Made by a program: the position numbers and the translations under genes. Below the pieces are notes generated by a model. It made no database searches, was not told the origin of the DNA, and saw only the letters and a program-made list of their open reading frames with translations. A stretch of 64,000 bases of DNA, from the IMG/VR virus record IMGVR_UViG_3300033149_004104, positions 62,001 through 126,000 of that record; one strand, 5' to 3'. This document shows positions 8,341 through 18,429 of the stretch, piece by piece. The stretch's first letter is position 1. Every line of letters starts with the position of its first letter. This DNA comes from a virus.

Positions 8341-11300
8341 ATGGGTACTGAGCAGTTTGATGATATAGTTGGGAAAAAGATAAAATCTAATCTTGAAATA
8401 ACCACTGAGGAAAAATATCCCGGTAATCCCGAGTACGCTAACAATGTAGATGGAGATTATACTAATGCAATTGGTGATGCGGTTGAAGCGTATGTCAATG
8501 GAGAAGAAACTCAACCACCCGATATTCCTCAATGGGATTCCCCAGCTTACGACTTAGAAATAATAGAAGATGGAACGGGTCTAAAAAAACCTAAAATTAC
8601 ACTTCACTGGATTGATACATCTTCTGATATATTAACAGAAAATTTTCTTATTTATAAGACAGATAACTCGGGTGGAACTTTTGGTACTTTAACCTTATAT
8701 GATAAAATACCAGCGGATGAAACTGATTACGTAGATGAAAAATTATCTTTTAATACAGGATACCGTTATGCAATAAGAGCGGAAGATAGATTTCTAAATC
8801 GTTCTGATTTAACAGATTATCAGGAGATTACAACTCCTACGGTTCCTGAACCATCTCGACCTACTGATAAAATCGTAACAGGTGCCGGGGTAAAACAAAT
8901 CGGTTTAAAATTTCAAGGATCGCCATCTTTTGAAGATATTTTATATTACCAAGTTGAATCAAGAAGTGCTACGGCAGATCCAGATGGATACGGTGGTTAT
9001 GAGGTACCTGCATCTCCTTCTTGGGGAGATTGGGAAGTAATAAATCAATCTCTTTCTACTCGAATAATACATGAAAATTTAGACTATACTAAATGTTATC
9101 AGTATAGATACCGCTCGGTAAATTCTTACGGAGTATCAGGGAGTGCAAATAGCGAAGAAGGACATAGTGAGCTATTATCAGATATAGTTATCCCGCTAAA
9201 AGTAAAAAGAGATGACTTAGATTGGGATATCCAGGATCAAATAGATGGTAAATTAGATTATTATATAACACATTCTTCACAAGACCCTAAATATCATCCT
9301 GTTTACGGTTGGCCTGATACAAGTAAAGACGATTTAGATCATCATAGGGATATTTGGTATCAAATCGATACTGGGCTAAAAAAAGTTTTTAATGGTTATA
9401 CTGGACTATGGGAAAATCAACCAAATATAACTAAATTAACTATTGCCGATGATAATGTCCTTACTCCTTCCGAGAAATTAATATTAAAGAAAGAATGGAA
9501 TACGATAGCTAAAGAAAAAATAGTATTACTTACTCAATTTGGTTTAAAAGAAGGAGAAATCGGTGGTGTTGAAACCGAGAAATATAACTACATAAGCGCT
9601 TATAATACACTAGATAGTTATCTAAATAATATAATAGATGGAATTCTTAAAGAATCAAACTACTTACAAGTAATAGAAGATATTGCAGGAGCTACGGCCA
9701 GAGATGATGGGTTTATCTTTTTATTCTTTCAAGATTCTACTCCTACAGCAAATGGAGCAGGAGATTTATGGATAAATACCGAAGATGAGTTAGATATTCT
9801 TTATAAATGGAACGGCTCAAATTGGATAGAACAGACAGGTGTTTCAGAAGAGGATAGATTAAAAATAGTTTCATTAAAACAAACAACGGGTAGTGATGAT
9901 GAGATTGTAATTTATTTTCAAGATTCAGAGCCTAGTATTCCCGCATCCGATGAAGATGACCTGTGGGTAGATACTGACGGTGGAGATTATCTCTACAGAC
10001 ATACTTCTGGAGGAACATGGGAGATAGTCGAATCTGCTATTCTAGACATAAACGGTGAAGAGCTAAGAGGAAAGTTTAGAGATTATTATGATGCAAAACA
10101 AGAATTAGTCAAAGCGATATCTGACGTATCCGCTGATGATATGAGAACAAGATTTGTAAATAATACCTATATGATCGATATCGAAAATGATAAAATAGAC
10201 AGTACAACATACTTTGTAGATTTCATAAATAATGTTACTAGAACCTCTATTAAAGTCTATTCAGTAAAGGACGAGGATAAAAACAATTTAACTGGCCTCC
10301 AAGCAGATGATTTACTAGTTGCTACAGATACATTTAAAGAGTATCGATACAATGGAGCGTCTTGGGAAGAGTTAACAGAGACTAATACTGATTTTTTGCG
10401 AGCATTTATTGATGCTGATCATTTGAGAACAATTTACATTCCTGCCTCTGATGCTGACTTACCAAGCTTTTATCAGGCTAGAGACTTACTTATCCCCACA
10501 GCTACATTTTCTAATAATGATGGTTCTACTACTAAAGAATTTCAAAAAAATTCTGTATATATTACCACAGTAAATGAAATTAGCGCATTTAATAACGCCC
10601 ACTGGGGATTAAGTATAAAATATACCGATGATACGCTAGCCAAGTATAAAACATCGGTATTTGATTCTCCACCTAATTGTGAATATAATGCGGGGGAAGA
10701 ACGATGGGAAGTTAATACAAGTCTAGGCGATAGTTATGTAAGTGAAGATATATTTGTGCCAGGGCAGGAATATGTAATTTTTGATGGGAGTACAACAAAA
10801 ACATTTGATAAGGGAGAGGTTTATGTAGCTAGCATAGCGGATGAGGAGGCGCATAGAAGAGATGGCTATCCGTTTGTAAATACTCATTGGGAAAGAAAAT
10901 TAAGATTCAGTCAAGAACTGGATGATATAACAGAAGATAATAAATTAAGTCCTACTGAAAAGCTAGCTACAAAGAAAGAGTGGGAGATAATTAGAAAAGA
11001 GTATCCTTCGATAATAGAAGAAGCTGTAGAGCAGGGGGTAAATACTTTTAGTTTTAAATCGGCTTACGACGAATTAGATGATTACCTGAATAATGAAAGT
11101 ACAGGATTATTAAATGATACGAGCACTACTTCTGATATCGTAGGCGATACTTTTAGATCCAAGTTCAGTAATTATTACGATGAAAAAGCTAAAATTCTTA
11201 GATCGATAGCGTATATGGCGTCTCAAGACGCTTACAGTGGAACTGATTATATAACAAAAAGAGAACATGTGGGGGAGGCGGTAGATGATGATACAGAATT

Positions 11301-14300
11301 GTGGCCTTTAACCTCTTCTGCTTGTAATTCATCTTTTGGTACAGAGCCTCTAAATAGAAATGTAGTACTTCAACCAAAAATGCACTCCTGGCTTGGACAA
11401 AGCGGGGGGGTTTTTCAAGAAACAAGCAACGTATTAAAAGACCCTTGTGATTTATCTACATCAAATTGGAGTAAAAACAGTTGCACTACTGAACTTGTAG
11501 AAAAAAAGATAGTAAACTTTCCGTTTACCAAAGCTGAATCGTCAACAGCTTCGGGGTATGTTTATCAAACCTTTGTTCCTACTGCCTCAAGAATAGCGGT
11601 GAGTGCTGTGGTGGAAAAAGGCAATACGGATAATACAGCTTTATATCTTTATGATTCTACTGCAGGTACATATATTGAAAGAGGGCTGTTTACATTCAGC
11701 ACTGAAACCTTTACTCCAGATGATAGTTCAACAATTTATGAAGTAATAACTATAGAACAATATAGACGGTACGTAATTAAATACTCTGTCGATGTAACTG
11801 GTGGAAATACTTTACAATTACGATGTTATGCAGCATGGAATGGTTTAGCGGGAGATTTTACTTATTGGGCTGCTGTACAGGTTACTGAAACTAATTACCC
11901 CGTAGCTTTTATTTCTCCAAAGAAATACCCCTCGCTCACCCGACCTAAAAGTGGATGGAAATACAATTTTCCTCTACAATCACAAATGCGAATAAAAATG
12001 GAAGTAACACCTTGGTTTAATTATGGTACGAGTATTAATCATCGATTTTATGAGTGGTATATAGATGATACACATCGTTTAATATTATATTACGAAGCAT
12101 CTGATGATAAAATTTGTATATATTGGAGAGATGGAGGTACTGTTAGATATCTTCGATCTCCTCAATTTGATGACAGTACCTCTTATCTCAATATTAATCA
12201 AAGACTGAAAATAGATGTAGCATTTGATCCTAATGGCTCAGGAAGTTTTCTTAAAATTTATGATAAAGATGATAATCTGCTCTCGGAAGATACAACATGG
12301 GATGGAACCCCTGATACTTTTACATCTAATTTTAATAATTTTTATGTGGGACAATATGAAACTGGACTACAAGCCGATTCTGAAATACACTCTTTACAAA
12401 TTTGGTCGGGGGCTCTTACCGACACTGGAGATCCTACATTTCAATTAAAACCAGAACCTTTAATTTACGGATATCTTGAACAGAAAGAAACAAAAAGCGA
12501 TACAGTTGGGGTATTTAATGAAATCAATACTCTGGTTTCAGATTCAGAAAATCTTACCACAGCAAATTGGGTTCCTTACCACTGTACAACTGAATTAACT
12601 GATCAATATGTAGAGGGGCATCGATTAACGAAACTTACAGCTACTAGCGCCAATGCACAAGCATATCAAACTGTTACTTTTACATCATCTGAGAAAAAAG
12701 CGATTACTGGAATTGTAAGAAAAGGAAATTATGATCCAGCAGGATTTTTTTTACATGATGCAAGTACTTCTACAAATAAATTATATCTTAAAATCAACTT
12801 TTCTACAAAAACAATTACTGGGGCAGTCGGTTCTTTAATTCATGCTATTTGGCTTGACAATAAGACAGTGCAAGTATACGCTGTATCTAATGCAGTAACT
12901 CATACTAATGCACATCGAATATATTGTGATGTAGACGGAGATGATTTAGGCTCTGCCGGGGATTATACCTATTGGACTGCAGTACAGGTATATGATAATG
13001 TGTTTCCTTATTCTTATACTCCTAACGACCGTGATGCTTGTTTCTTACAAACCCAAAGAGCGCTAACAGAAAAGCATACAATAGAGTGCAAAATCTGGCC
13101 TTTCTGCAACTACGACACTGCTGGAACCCATTACATAGCCTCCTGGTACGTAGATTCAAATAATTATTATATGCTTAGATTCTACTCTGCAAAGATTCAA
13201 TTACTATATAAAAGAGGAACGGGAGAGGCGATTTTAGAATCTTCTGCCTACACTTCACAAAGCGATTGGAATAAAGCACATGATATAGCAATAATAGCAG
13301 ATCTAGGAACAGGAGATACAACAGGAACAAAGTTAATAATAGACGGAGTAATAGTAGATGAAACATGGAGTGGAAACATTGATAGCTTCTCCCCTATTTT
13401 TCCCACCCTTACAATTGGATCTAAGACGAATAATAATACAGAGTATTTTGAAGGTTTTATATGGAATCTTGCCTATACTGCACGGAAAAAAGAAGTTTGG
13501 GAAGTACAACAACACTATCAAAGACAACGACCTTATTATGATATCAACTCTATAGCTAATGAATCTGATACTATTTACATAGATCCTTATAATGTGTATA
13601 TAAAAAATTTAAAAGTATTCGATAGCGTATTTTTCGGTAGACAAGAGTCAGAGAGTCTTCCTTATTTTAAATGGGATACAAATAGTGGAAAAATAACAAT
13701 AAATAAAACTCTTATTACTGCAAGCGACAGTTATAACTATTGGGACTTAGATACCGGGGGATTTAGAGTAGGCAATGCTAGTAGTTATATATATTATGAC
13801 CCCTCAGGAAATGGTTCTCTAACGCTTAAAATGGATGCAATATATGCATCAACCTTAGAAACTCTAGTAAATGGAAAACTTTCAATTTCAATGGAAGGTG
13901 ATTTAACAGGAGAACCCCCCTCTCTTCAATCTCCTATCTACGTGACAACCGAAGATACAGGGGGTGCTGATCCTGCTTATGGTATCATTAGCCATTTAAA
14001 TGAGATAAGATTAAGAACGGGTAATGCAGACCCACAATCAGCTTCTGATGCAATAGTTATAGATAATAATCAAAATGTTGGCATCGGGACGACTAGTCCA
14101 AGTGCACTATTAGAGATAAAAACAGCTATAGCTGCAAGTTCAGGTCTCCTAATTACAGGTGGTGCGTCTTCTAGCAATGCTCTCAAAGTCGCTGGAAGCG
14201 CAGGAGATGGTGGGGGGAATGTCGTAGAAATATCTCCTAGTTGGAATACTAACAATGGGCCGACGGCTCTTTTGATTAATCCCGAGAATATTGGCGGAAC

Positions 14301-15063
14301 CCAGACTGGAGCAAAACTGCTAGATATTCAATATGATGGTTCAAGTAAGCTTATGGTAGATAAATCAGGCAACGTCGGCATCGGAACGCCAAGTCCAGAG
14401 AGTAAATTGCAGGTTATTGTTCCAACAGCTGCTTCTGGCTTGGGGCTTCTCATTAGTACGGCACTAGGAACAAATTATGATGATACAAGCATTCCTTTTA
14501 GAATTATAGAGTCGGCAGGGACATTGTTTACAGTACAAGGAAACGGTAACGTCGGCATCGGGACAACGGGTCCGGGGGCGAAATTAGAAGTAAAAGCGGG
14601 TTCCGAAGGGCAATCTTCGCCTGTAGAAGCAATAAGAATCTGGGGTCCAAACAGTCCAACTAATATGAATTCTGCCCAAGATTTGAAATGGCATTTTGCT
14701 AGTGCGGGTTCTGCAGGTATAAGAGCATATCGTGGAGGCAGTTGGAATACTTATTTGCAATTTTTGACTAATGCTGCTTCTGCTGGTTCAGATAATCCTC
14801 AGGTAAGAATGACTATAGATGATACAGGCAATGTCGGCATCGGGACGTCGAATCCAAGCCAGAAACTTTATGTTTCGGGTAATATCCAAGCTACAGGAGC
14901 TATAATTGCAAATACTGCTGGATCTGTTTATGTGCGATATGGTATAGGTGATCCGGGAAGTGGGAATGGTAAATTAGCAGTATATGCAAGTACTTTAAAT
15001 ACCTTTCGTGCGGGGACTCAATGGGGGTGGCAACACTTTAATCCAGATGGACAAGGATGGTAA
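8341..15063 (+). CDS. Giant modular tail fibre / central fibre protein
   Basis: 2240 residues. Order: fibronectin type III-like region (about 60-310, with DTSSDILTENFLIYKT and YRYAIRAEDRFLNRSD). Two copies of a helical module starting DDNVLTPSEKLILKKEW (about 365) and EDNKLSPTEKLATKKEW (about 870). Short beta modules containing NGSNW or GGTWE. Two tandem 365-residue units (about 1035 and 1400), each with an LSTSNW/LTTANW start and a LamG/concanavalin-like fold. Finally four NVGIGT-type repeats (about 1910, 2010, 2070, 2164). NVGIGT repeats normally precede an S74 self-cleaving chaperone, which is absent here. It is the likely host-receptor binding fibre. Confidence 0.8.
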   Translation: MGTEQFDDIVGKKIKSNLEITTEEKYPGNPEYANNVDGDYTNAIGDAVEAYVNGEETQPPDIPQWDSPAYDLEIIEDGTGLKKPKITLHWIDTSSDILTENFLIYKTDNSGGTFGTLTLYDKIPADETDYVDEKLSFNTGYRYAIRAEDRFLNRSDLTDYQEITTPTVPEPSRPTDKIVTGAGVKQIGLKFQGSPSFEDILYYQVESRSATADPDGYGGYEVPASPSWGDWEVINQSLSTRIIHENLDYTKCYQYRYRSVNSYGVSGSANSEEGHSELLSDIVIPLKVKRDDLDWDIQDQIDGKLDYYITHSSQDPKYHPVYGWPDTSKDDLDHHRDIWYQIDTGLKKVFNGYTGLWENQPNITKLTIADDNVLTPSEKLILKKEWNTIAKEKIVLLTQFGLKEGEIGGVETEKYNYISAYNTLDSYLNNIIDGILKESNYLQVIEDIAGATARDDGFIFLFFQDSTPTANGAGDLWINTEDELDILYKWNGSNWIEQTGVSEEDRLKIVSLKQTTGSDDEIVIYFQDSEPSIPASDEDDLWVDTDGGDYLYRHTSGGTWEIVESAILDINGEELRGKFRDYYDAKQELVKAISDVSADDMRTRFVNNTYMIDIENDKIDSTTYFVDFINNVTRTSIKVYSVKDEDKNNLTGLQADDLLVATDTFKEYRYNGASWEELTETNTDFLRAFIDADHLRTIYIPASDADLPSFYQARDLLIPTATFSNNDGSTTKEFQKNSVYITTVNEISAFNNAHWGLSIKYTDDTLAKYKTSVFDSPPNCEYNAGEERWEVNTSLGDSYVSEDIFVPGQEYVIFDGSTTKTFDKGEVYVASIADEEAHRRDGYPFVNTHWERKLRFSQELDDITEDNKLSPTEKLATKKEWEIIRKEYPSIIEEAVEQGVNTFSFKSAYDELDDYLNNESTGLLNDTSTTSDIVGDTFRSKFSNYYDEKAKILRSIAYMASQDAYSGTDYITKREHVGEAVDDDTELWPLTSSACNSSFGTEPLNRNVVLQPKMHSWLGQSGGVFQETSNVLKDPCDLSTSNWSKNSCTTELVEKKIVNFPFTKAESSTASGYVYQTFVPTASRIAVSAVVEKGNTDNTALYLYDSTAGTYIERGLFTFSTETFTPDDSSTIYEVITIEQYRRYVIKYSVDVTGGNTLQLRCYAAWNGLAGDFTYWAAVQVTETNYPVAFISPKKYPSLTRPKSGWKYNFPLQSQMRIKMEVTPWFNYGTSINHRFYEWYIDDTHRLILYYEASDDKICIYWRDGGTVRYLRSPQFDDSTSYLNINQRLKIDVAFDPNGSGSFLKIYDKDDNLLSEDTTWDGTPDTFTSNFNNFYVGQYETGLQADSEIHSLQIWSGALTDTGDPTFQLKPEPLIYGYLEQKETKSDTVGVFNEINTLVSDSENLTTANWVPYHCTTELTDQYVEGHRLTKLTATSANAQAYQTVTFTSSEKKAITGIVRKGNYDPAGFFLHDASTSTNKLYLKINFSTKTITGAVGSLIHAIWLDNKTVQVYAVSNAVTHTNAHRIYCDVDGDDLGSAGDYTYWTAVQVYDNVFPYSYTPNDRDACFLQTQRALTEKHTIECKIWPFCNYDTAGTHYIASWYVDSNNYYMLRFYSAKIQLLYKRGTGEAILESSAYTSQSDWNKAHDIAIIADLGTGDTTGTKLIIDGVIVDETWSGNIDSFSPIFPTLTIGSKTNNNTEYFEGFIWNLAYTARKKEVWEVQQHYQRQRPYYDINSIANESDTIYIDPYNVYIKNLKVFDSVFFGRQESESLPYFKWDTNSGKITINKTLITASDSYNYWDLDTGGFRVGNASSYIYYDPSGNGSLTLKMDAIYASTLETLVNGKLSISMEGDLTGEPPSLQSPIYVTTEDTGGADPAYGIISHLNEIRLRTGNADPQSASDAIVIDNNQNVGIGTTSPSALLEIKTAIAASSGLLITGGASSSNALKVAGSAGDGGGNVVEISPSWNTNNGPTALLINPENIGGTQTGAKLLDIQYDGSSKLMVDKSGNVGIGTPSPESKLQVIVPTAASGLGLLISTALGTNYDDTSIPFRIIESAGTLFTVQGNGNVGIGTTGPGAKLEVKAGSEGQSSPVEAIRIWGPNSPTNMNSAQDLKWHFASAGSAGIRAYRGGSWNTYLQFLTNAASAGSDNPQVRMTIDDTGNVGIGTSNPSQKLYVSGNIQATGAIIANTAGSVYVRYGIGDPGSGNGKLAVYASTLNTFRAGTQWGWQHFNPDGQGW

Positions 15064-15608
15064 AAATGTATATAGGATTTGAAACAAAAAAACTAGAATT
15101 AGATAGAGTTGAAGCTCTATACCCGCCAACGATCATATTATCAGAAACAATACCAGAAACGACATATTATCTAGTAATTGAGGAATATTCTCAGTATTTT
15201 TATTTTAACGAAAAAGGCGAATTCAAAACAAAAATGTGGGAAGGGTGGAATAATTATCCGTTGTATACATTTAACCGTGATAAGTATGAAGCTGGAGAAG
15301 ATCCTTTTGAACCATTTGACCCATATTCATCGAAAACATTTAAACACCGAATACGTCGAGAGCGAATTGAAAATCAAATTAAATGGCAACTACGATACCC
15401 AATCGAAATTAAGAAACTTCGCAAAGCACTCAAAAGAGTAATTATGCTACTGGAAGCTTCAGGAGCAAATATTAATTGGCCAGAACTAAAAGAATTTATG
15501 GAATATTCTAACACAATTGAAACAGTGATCTCTAAGCACCCAAAGGTTTCTAAATATCTTAATAGAATAGACCTTAAAACTGAAAATGGGGTTAACAATG
15601 ATGCTTGA
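15057..15608 (+). CDS. Possible tail fibre assembly protein
   Basis: 183 residues, overlapping the end of the giant fibre gene. There are two candidate starts, ATG 15057 and ATG 15066; only weak SD-like purines precede either. The first half is rich in aromatic residues (YYLVIEEYSQYFYFNEKGEF), while the second half is helical and basic. Fibre genes are often followed by a dedicated assembly chaperone, and the fibre lacks an intramolecular one, so this is a reasonable candidate. No specific family is recognised. Confidence 0.5.
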   Translation: MVKMYIGFETKKLELDRVEALYPPTIILSETIPETTYYLVIEEYSQYFYFNEKGEFKTKMWEGWNNYPLYTFNRDKYEAGEDPFEPFDPYSSKTFKHRIRRERIENQIKWQLRYPIEIKKLRKALKRVIMLLEASGANINWPELKEFMEYSNTIETVISKHPKVSKYLNRIDLKTENGVNNDA

Positions 15609-15786
15609 TAATGAAGTACAACAAAAATTCTTAGAAGATAGCGGATATGCTCAGGGTTGGGGGTGGACATTAACTGATGAGGATATTGAGCAGATGAAAA
15701 ATTGCGATAACCGTGATGTTCTCTACCCAGCGCTTGAAAATAAGCTTATACAGGAGTGTGAAAGCGAGCAGGAGGCGGCTATATGA
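15598..15786 (+). CDS. Small unknown protein
   Basis: About 62 residues from the ATG at 15598 (a second in-frame ATG follows at 15601), preceded by TGGGG. It overlaps the previous gene by 11 nt and the next by 4 nt (ATGA). It contains a GYAQGWGWTLTDEDIEQM segment. Tight coupling on both sides supports expression. Function unknown. Confidence 0.55.
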   Translation: MMLDNEVQQKFLEDSGYAQGWGWTLTDEDIEQMKNCDNRDVLYPALENKLIQECESEQEAAI

Positions 15787-16160
15787 AATTAGGAATAATA
15801 GTTAATAATCAAAATATTTTGGAAAAAATAAACAAAATGGATCTGCCCGGAAGTAAAGTTTTAAAATTAAGAAAAATAATAAAAAAATTTATGGAAGAAT
15901 TACGACAATTTGAAGAAGAGAAGAATAATTATATTTTAAAACACGGTGAGAATGGAGAACTAAATAGAGACTCCAATCCGGAAGCTTATGAAAAAGCAAT
16001 TCTTTTTCTAAACGAAATGATGAACAGCGAGATAGATATAGAACCAGCTCCCATTCTTGATGATAGCGATATAGAAAATAATAAATTTAGTGTTGCGGAT
16101 TTAGATAGGCTGGAGGCCCTGGGATTATATAAACCCGATAGTGATGAGAAAATATCATAA
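15783..16160 (+). CDS. Unknown helical protein
   Basis: 125 residues, SD AGGAGG, start overlapping the previous stop. Charged, mostly helical, with an acidic C-terminus (ILDDSDIENNKFSVADLDRLEALGLY). A 7-bp inverted repeat (TAAACTT/AAGTTTA, 16158-16179) lies across its stop codon and could slow or end transcription, though the U-tract is poor. Function unknown. Confidence 0.55.
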   Translation: MKLGIIVNNQNILEKINKMDLPGSKVLKLRKIIKKFMEELRQFEEEKNNYILKHGENGELNRDSNPEAYEKAILFLNEMMNSEIDIEPAPILDDSDIENNKFSVADLDRLEALGLYKPDSDEKIS

Positions 16161-16235
16161 ACTTAATGTGCAAAGTTTATAATATGCATAAGGCGAGGAA
16201 AATATAAACATAAAATCTAAATGGGGGAGGCAGAG

Positions 16236-16943
16236 ATGAATTATGAAGAACTTTTGCAATTTGGGGGCACATTCTATAATGATAACAACAATAATGCCGG
16301 AGTAGAATGGTATGTAGAAGAAAAAGAAAACCAGCTTATTATTAGAATTCCTGGCACTAATTCTTTTAGAGATTGGATAACAAATTTTATATTCTTCCCT
16401 ATGTCGTATTATTATCCAGATGCTAAAGTGCACTCAGGTTGGTATAACGAGTATATACAGAGCGGAATAAATCTTAAAATGAAAAAAATAATTAAAGAGG
16501 GGGCTTATAAAAAAGTAACAATAATGGGGCATTCAAAAGGCTGTACTACAGCATTGTTTCTTACTCAATATTTATCTCTAACTTTTAAATCTGATAATGT
16601 TAAAATTGAAACTTTTTTGCTTGGATCCCCTAAAGTGGGCAATCTTAAATTTAAAAGACTATTAGAAAAAAATGAAAACGCCTTTATACACAATATTCAA
16701 GTAAGGGGTGATATTGTTTGTAAAATGCCTCCTAATCTTATCTTGTTATTTCTTCTCCCTTATTTTTTTCTAATTAATAAAAAATTCATATTTTGTTTTT
16801 TCTGGCACATTGGACACGGAAAAAAGATAAAAATAGGAAAAAAGAGCTTTATAACTTTTAAAGGTCATGAGTTTGATAATTACAGAAAATTACTTATAGA
16901 GGAAGAAAAAGAAAGGAAAAGAAAATGGATAAACAAAAAATAA
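16236..16943 (+). CDS. Class 3 lipase-like alpha/beta hydrolase
   Basis: 235 residues from the ATG at 16236, which follows a strong GGGGGAGG by 5 nt (the ATG at 16221 precedes that SD and is rejected). Motifs of the fungal-type lipase family: IIRIPGTNSFRDWITNF (residues about 36-50, oxyanion region), VHSGWYNEY (65-73), the nucleophile elbow GHSKG with Ser100, and LLGSPKVGN followed by VRGDIVCKMPP with a candidate catalytic Asp. A hydrophobic stretch (LILLFLLPYFFL) near residue 170 could anchor it in membrane. Substrate is not predictable; membrane lipid or host envelope ester is possible. It overlaps the next gene by 19 nt. Confidence 0.75.
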   Translation: MNYEELLQFGGTFYNDNNNNAGVEWYVEEKENQLIIRIPGTNSFRDWITNFIFFPMSYYYPDAKVHSGWYNEYIQSGINLKMKKIIKEGAYKKVTIMGHSKGCTTALFLTQYLSLTFKSDNVKIETFLLGSPKVGNLKFKRLLEKNENAFIHNIQVRGDIVCKMPPNLILLFLLPYFFLINKKFIFCFFWHIGHGKKIKIGKKSFITFKGHEFDNYRKLLIEEEKERKRKWINKK

Positions 16944-17254
16944 AGAGTAGTACAAAGGCAATTACCTGGGCAGCTTTCTTACTTAACCCTTTAGCATGGA
17001 TAGCAGACTGGTTCTTTAAAAAAAGTACCATCGATTATTTAATAAAAAATAAAATAGATATAACCCGTTTAAATGATATAGAAAAATTTATTACAGATAT
17101 TCCTTTAGCTACCATTGCAACCGCCTTTGTTACAATAGCTACAGCATACGTAGCGGGACAAAAGGGTAAAACGATCAGCAAGAATATTGGCGCTCCAAAA
17201 GGCAAGGGCACAGATGAAAACGATCCTGATGATGCGCCTCCTCCTCTAAAATAA
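16925..17254 (+). CDS. Small membrane protein, holin-like candidate
   Basis: 109 residues. One hydrophobic segment near residues 14-30 (AITWAAFLLNPLAWIADWFF) and another at about 58-77 (IPLATIATAFVTIATAYVAG), with a polar, acidic, proline-rich tail. It sits between a lipase and an M23 endopeptidase, so a holin or lysis accessory role is plausible. The sequence alone does not prove it. Confidence 0.5.
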   Translation: MDKQKIKSSTKAITWAAFLLNPLAWIADWFFKKSTIDYLIKNKIDITRLNDIEKFITDIPLATIATAFVTIATAYVAGQKGKTISKNIGAPKGKGTDENDPDDAPPPLK

Positions 17255-17267
17255 TTTCAGAGATATT

Positions 17268-17281
17268 ACTAATATTATATG
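17268..17281 (+). promoter_or_regulatory. ACTAATATTATATG promoter-like motif including the start codon
   Basis: ACTAATATTATATG ends in the ATG (17279-17281) of the endopeptidase gene. No SD is visible. The same 14 bases occur at the start of the NeuA-like gene at 32970-32957 on the other strand. Confidence 0.5.
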
Positions 17282-18031
17282 TACAGCGAGAGAATAAACA
17301 AGTTTTTAAAAGAATATGATATAAATGATAATCTTGATTTTGATGATTTAAAATTTAGAGTTGGCGCTCCAATTACTTCTAGCTTTGGATTAGTCGCCGG
17401 ATACAGAAAAGTAAACAACGAATATATATTTGATTCTGTTAGAATTCATACAGGTGTTGATAGAAGTTGGGGAGAGAACGGAAGCGTATATGCACCGTTT
17501 TATTTTAATAGAAGCGAACTACACGATTATGGTGCAGATCATGTATATGGAAGCCTAATACGTTTATTTAACGATGAGTATGGCTTTGAAATGCGTATAG
17601 TCCACATGAATCCAAAAACCGATATTGATAAAACAGCATATCAACTTTTAACCAACAATCAACCCATAGAACGAAATACTTATTTGGGGGTTTGCGGAAC
17701 ATACGGTAGTGCCAGTAGTGGAAGACATACCCATACAGAAATAGTATCTATTAAAGAAGAAAACAAAATACTGGATGTTATCCTATATAGGAAGTTTGGA
17801 GCAGATATTTATAATAGCTATACGGAAAATCACATAATAAATTTTTATAGATCAAAGAGGGTTTTTAAAAATAAAAAAGTTGAAGAAATTTTAGACCATT
17901 TCAATAATTTAAAAAAAGCTAGAAGAGTAGTAGGTATAATAAATGATTATTTATATGAATACAAAGATTGGTACTATGGAATGGAAAAAAGAATACGGTA
18001 CAGTAGTGAAAAGTTGTTTAACGGATTATAA
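17279..18031 (+). CDS. M23-type (LytM-like) endopeptidase, probable endolysin
   Basis: 250 residues, no signal peptide. The metallopeptidase motifs are RIHTGVDRSW (His57, Asp61) and, about 90 residues later, GRHTHTEIV with the HxH pair. These match the zinc ligands of the M23 family that cut peptidoglycan cross-bridges. The rest of the fold (SSFG at residue 34; NTYLGVCGTYGSASSG before the HxH) is also M23-like. The C-terminal 70 residues are helical and may bind the wall. It lies with lipase and holin-like genes, which supports a lysis role. Its ATG lacks an SD and belongs to a promoter-like motif. Confidence 0.75.
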   Translation: MYSERINKFLKEYDINDNLDFDDLKFRVGAPITSSFGLVAGYRKVNNEYIFDSVRIHTGVDRSWGENGSVYAPFYFNRSELHDYGADHVYGSLIRLFNDEYGFEMRIVHMNPKTDIDKTAYQLLTNNQPIERNTYLGVCGTYGSASSGRHTHTEIVSIKEENKILDVILYRKFGADIYNSYTENHIINFYRSKRVFKNKKVEEILDHFNNLKKARRVVGIINDYLYEYKDWYYGMEKRIRYSSEKLFNGL

Positions 18032-18054
18032 AAAAATAAAGGAGAGAAGAACGT

Positions 18055-18336
18055 ATGAATTTAAATTGGAATAACATCATGGCATGCGCAGTTATAGTGA
18101 TCGGATTAACAGAGTATGTCAAAAGTTGGGATAAAAAGGAAAAGTTAAAAAAGATTTATAAACTATTCCCACTAGGTTTTTCATTTGCGGCTAGTCTTCT
18201 TTTAACGTTTATAGAAGGTTTTACGATAAATAGTTTTCTCTTTACTGGATTGATTGTATTGGCTTTCTCAACACTTGGTTACGAAGCGATACTTAAATTT
18301 GTGCAGTCAATTATTGAAAAATTAAAATTAAAATAA
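18055..18336 (+). CDS. Holin-like membrane protein
   Basis: 93 residues with SD AAGGAGAG. Three hydrophobic segments (about 8-20, 42-56 and 61-78), a charged linker (KSWDKKEKLKKIYK) and a basic C-terminus (IIEKLKLK). Size, topology and position next to the endolysin are those of a holin. The family is not recognised by sequence. Confidence 0.55.
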   Translation: MNLNWNNIMACAVIVIGLTEYVKSWDKKEKLKKIYKLFPLGFSFAASLLLTFIEGFTINSFLFTGLIVLAFSTLGYEAILKFVQSIIEKLKLK

Positions 18337-18348
18337 GAAATACGGACA

Positions 18349-18429
18349 ATGCTAGATAAATTTATAAATTGGTTATTTTCACACATATTAAAAGATAATG
18401 AATACTTTAAAAAGGCGGTCATAACGTAA
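18349..18429 (+). CDS. Very small peptide, possible gene
   Basis: 26 codons (starts MLDKFINWLFSHILKDNEYF), ending with TAATG that overlaps the next start by one base. The peptide is amphipathic. Coupling to the next gene is the main support, and only a weak GGA precedes its ATG. Confidence 0.35.
   Translation: MLDKFINWLFSHILKDNEYFKKAVIT

Noticed and set aside
13175-13555. Several 60-75 residue frames on both strands inside the giant fibre gene
   Set aside because: They lie wholly within a long, well supported gene, lack SDs and have low-complexity composition, so they are shadows.
16158-16179. Hairpin TAAACTT/AAGTTTA as a strong terminator
   Set aside because: The stem is AT-rich and not followed by a clear U-tract; it is kept only as a remark in the gene entry.
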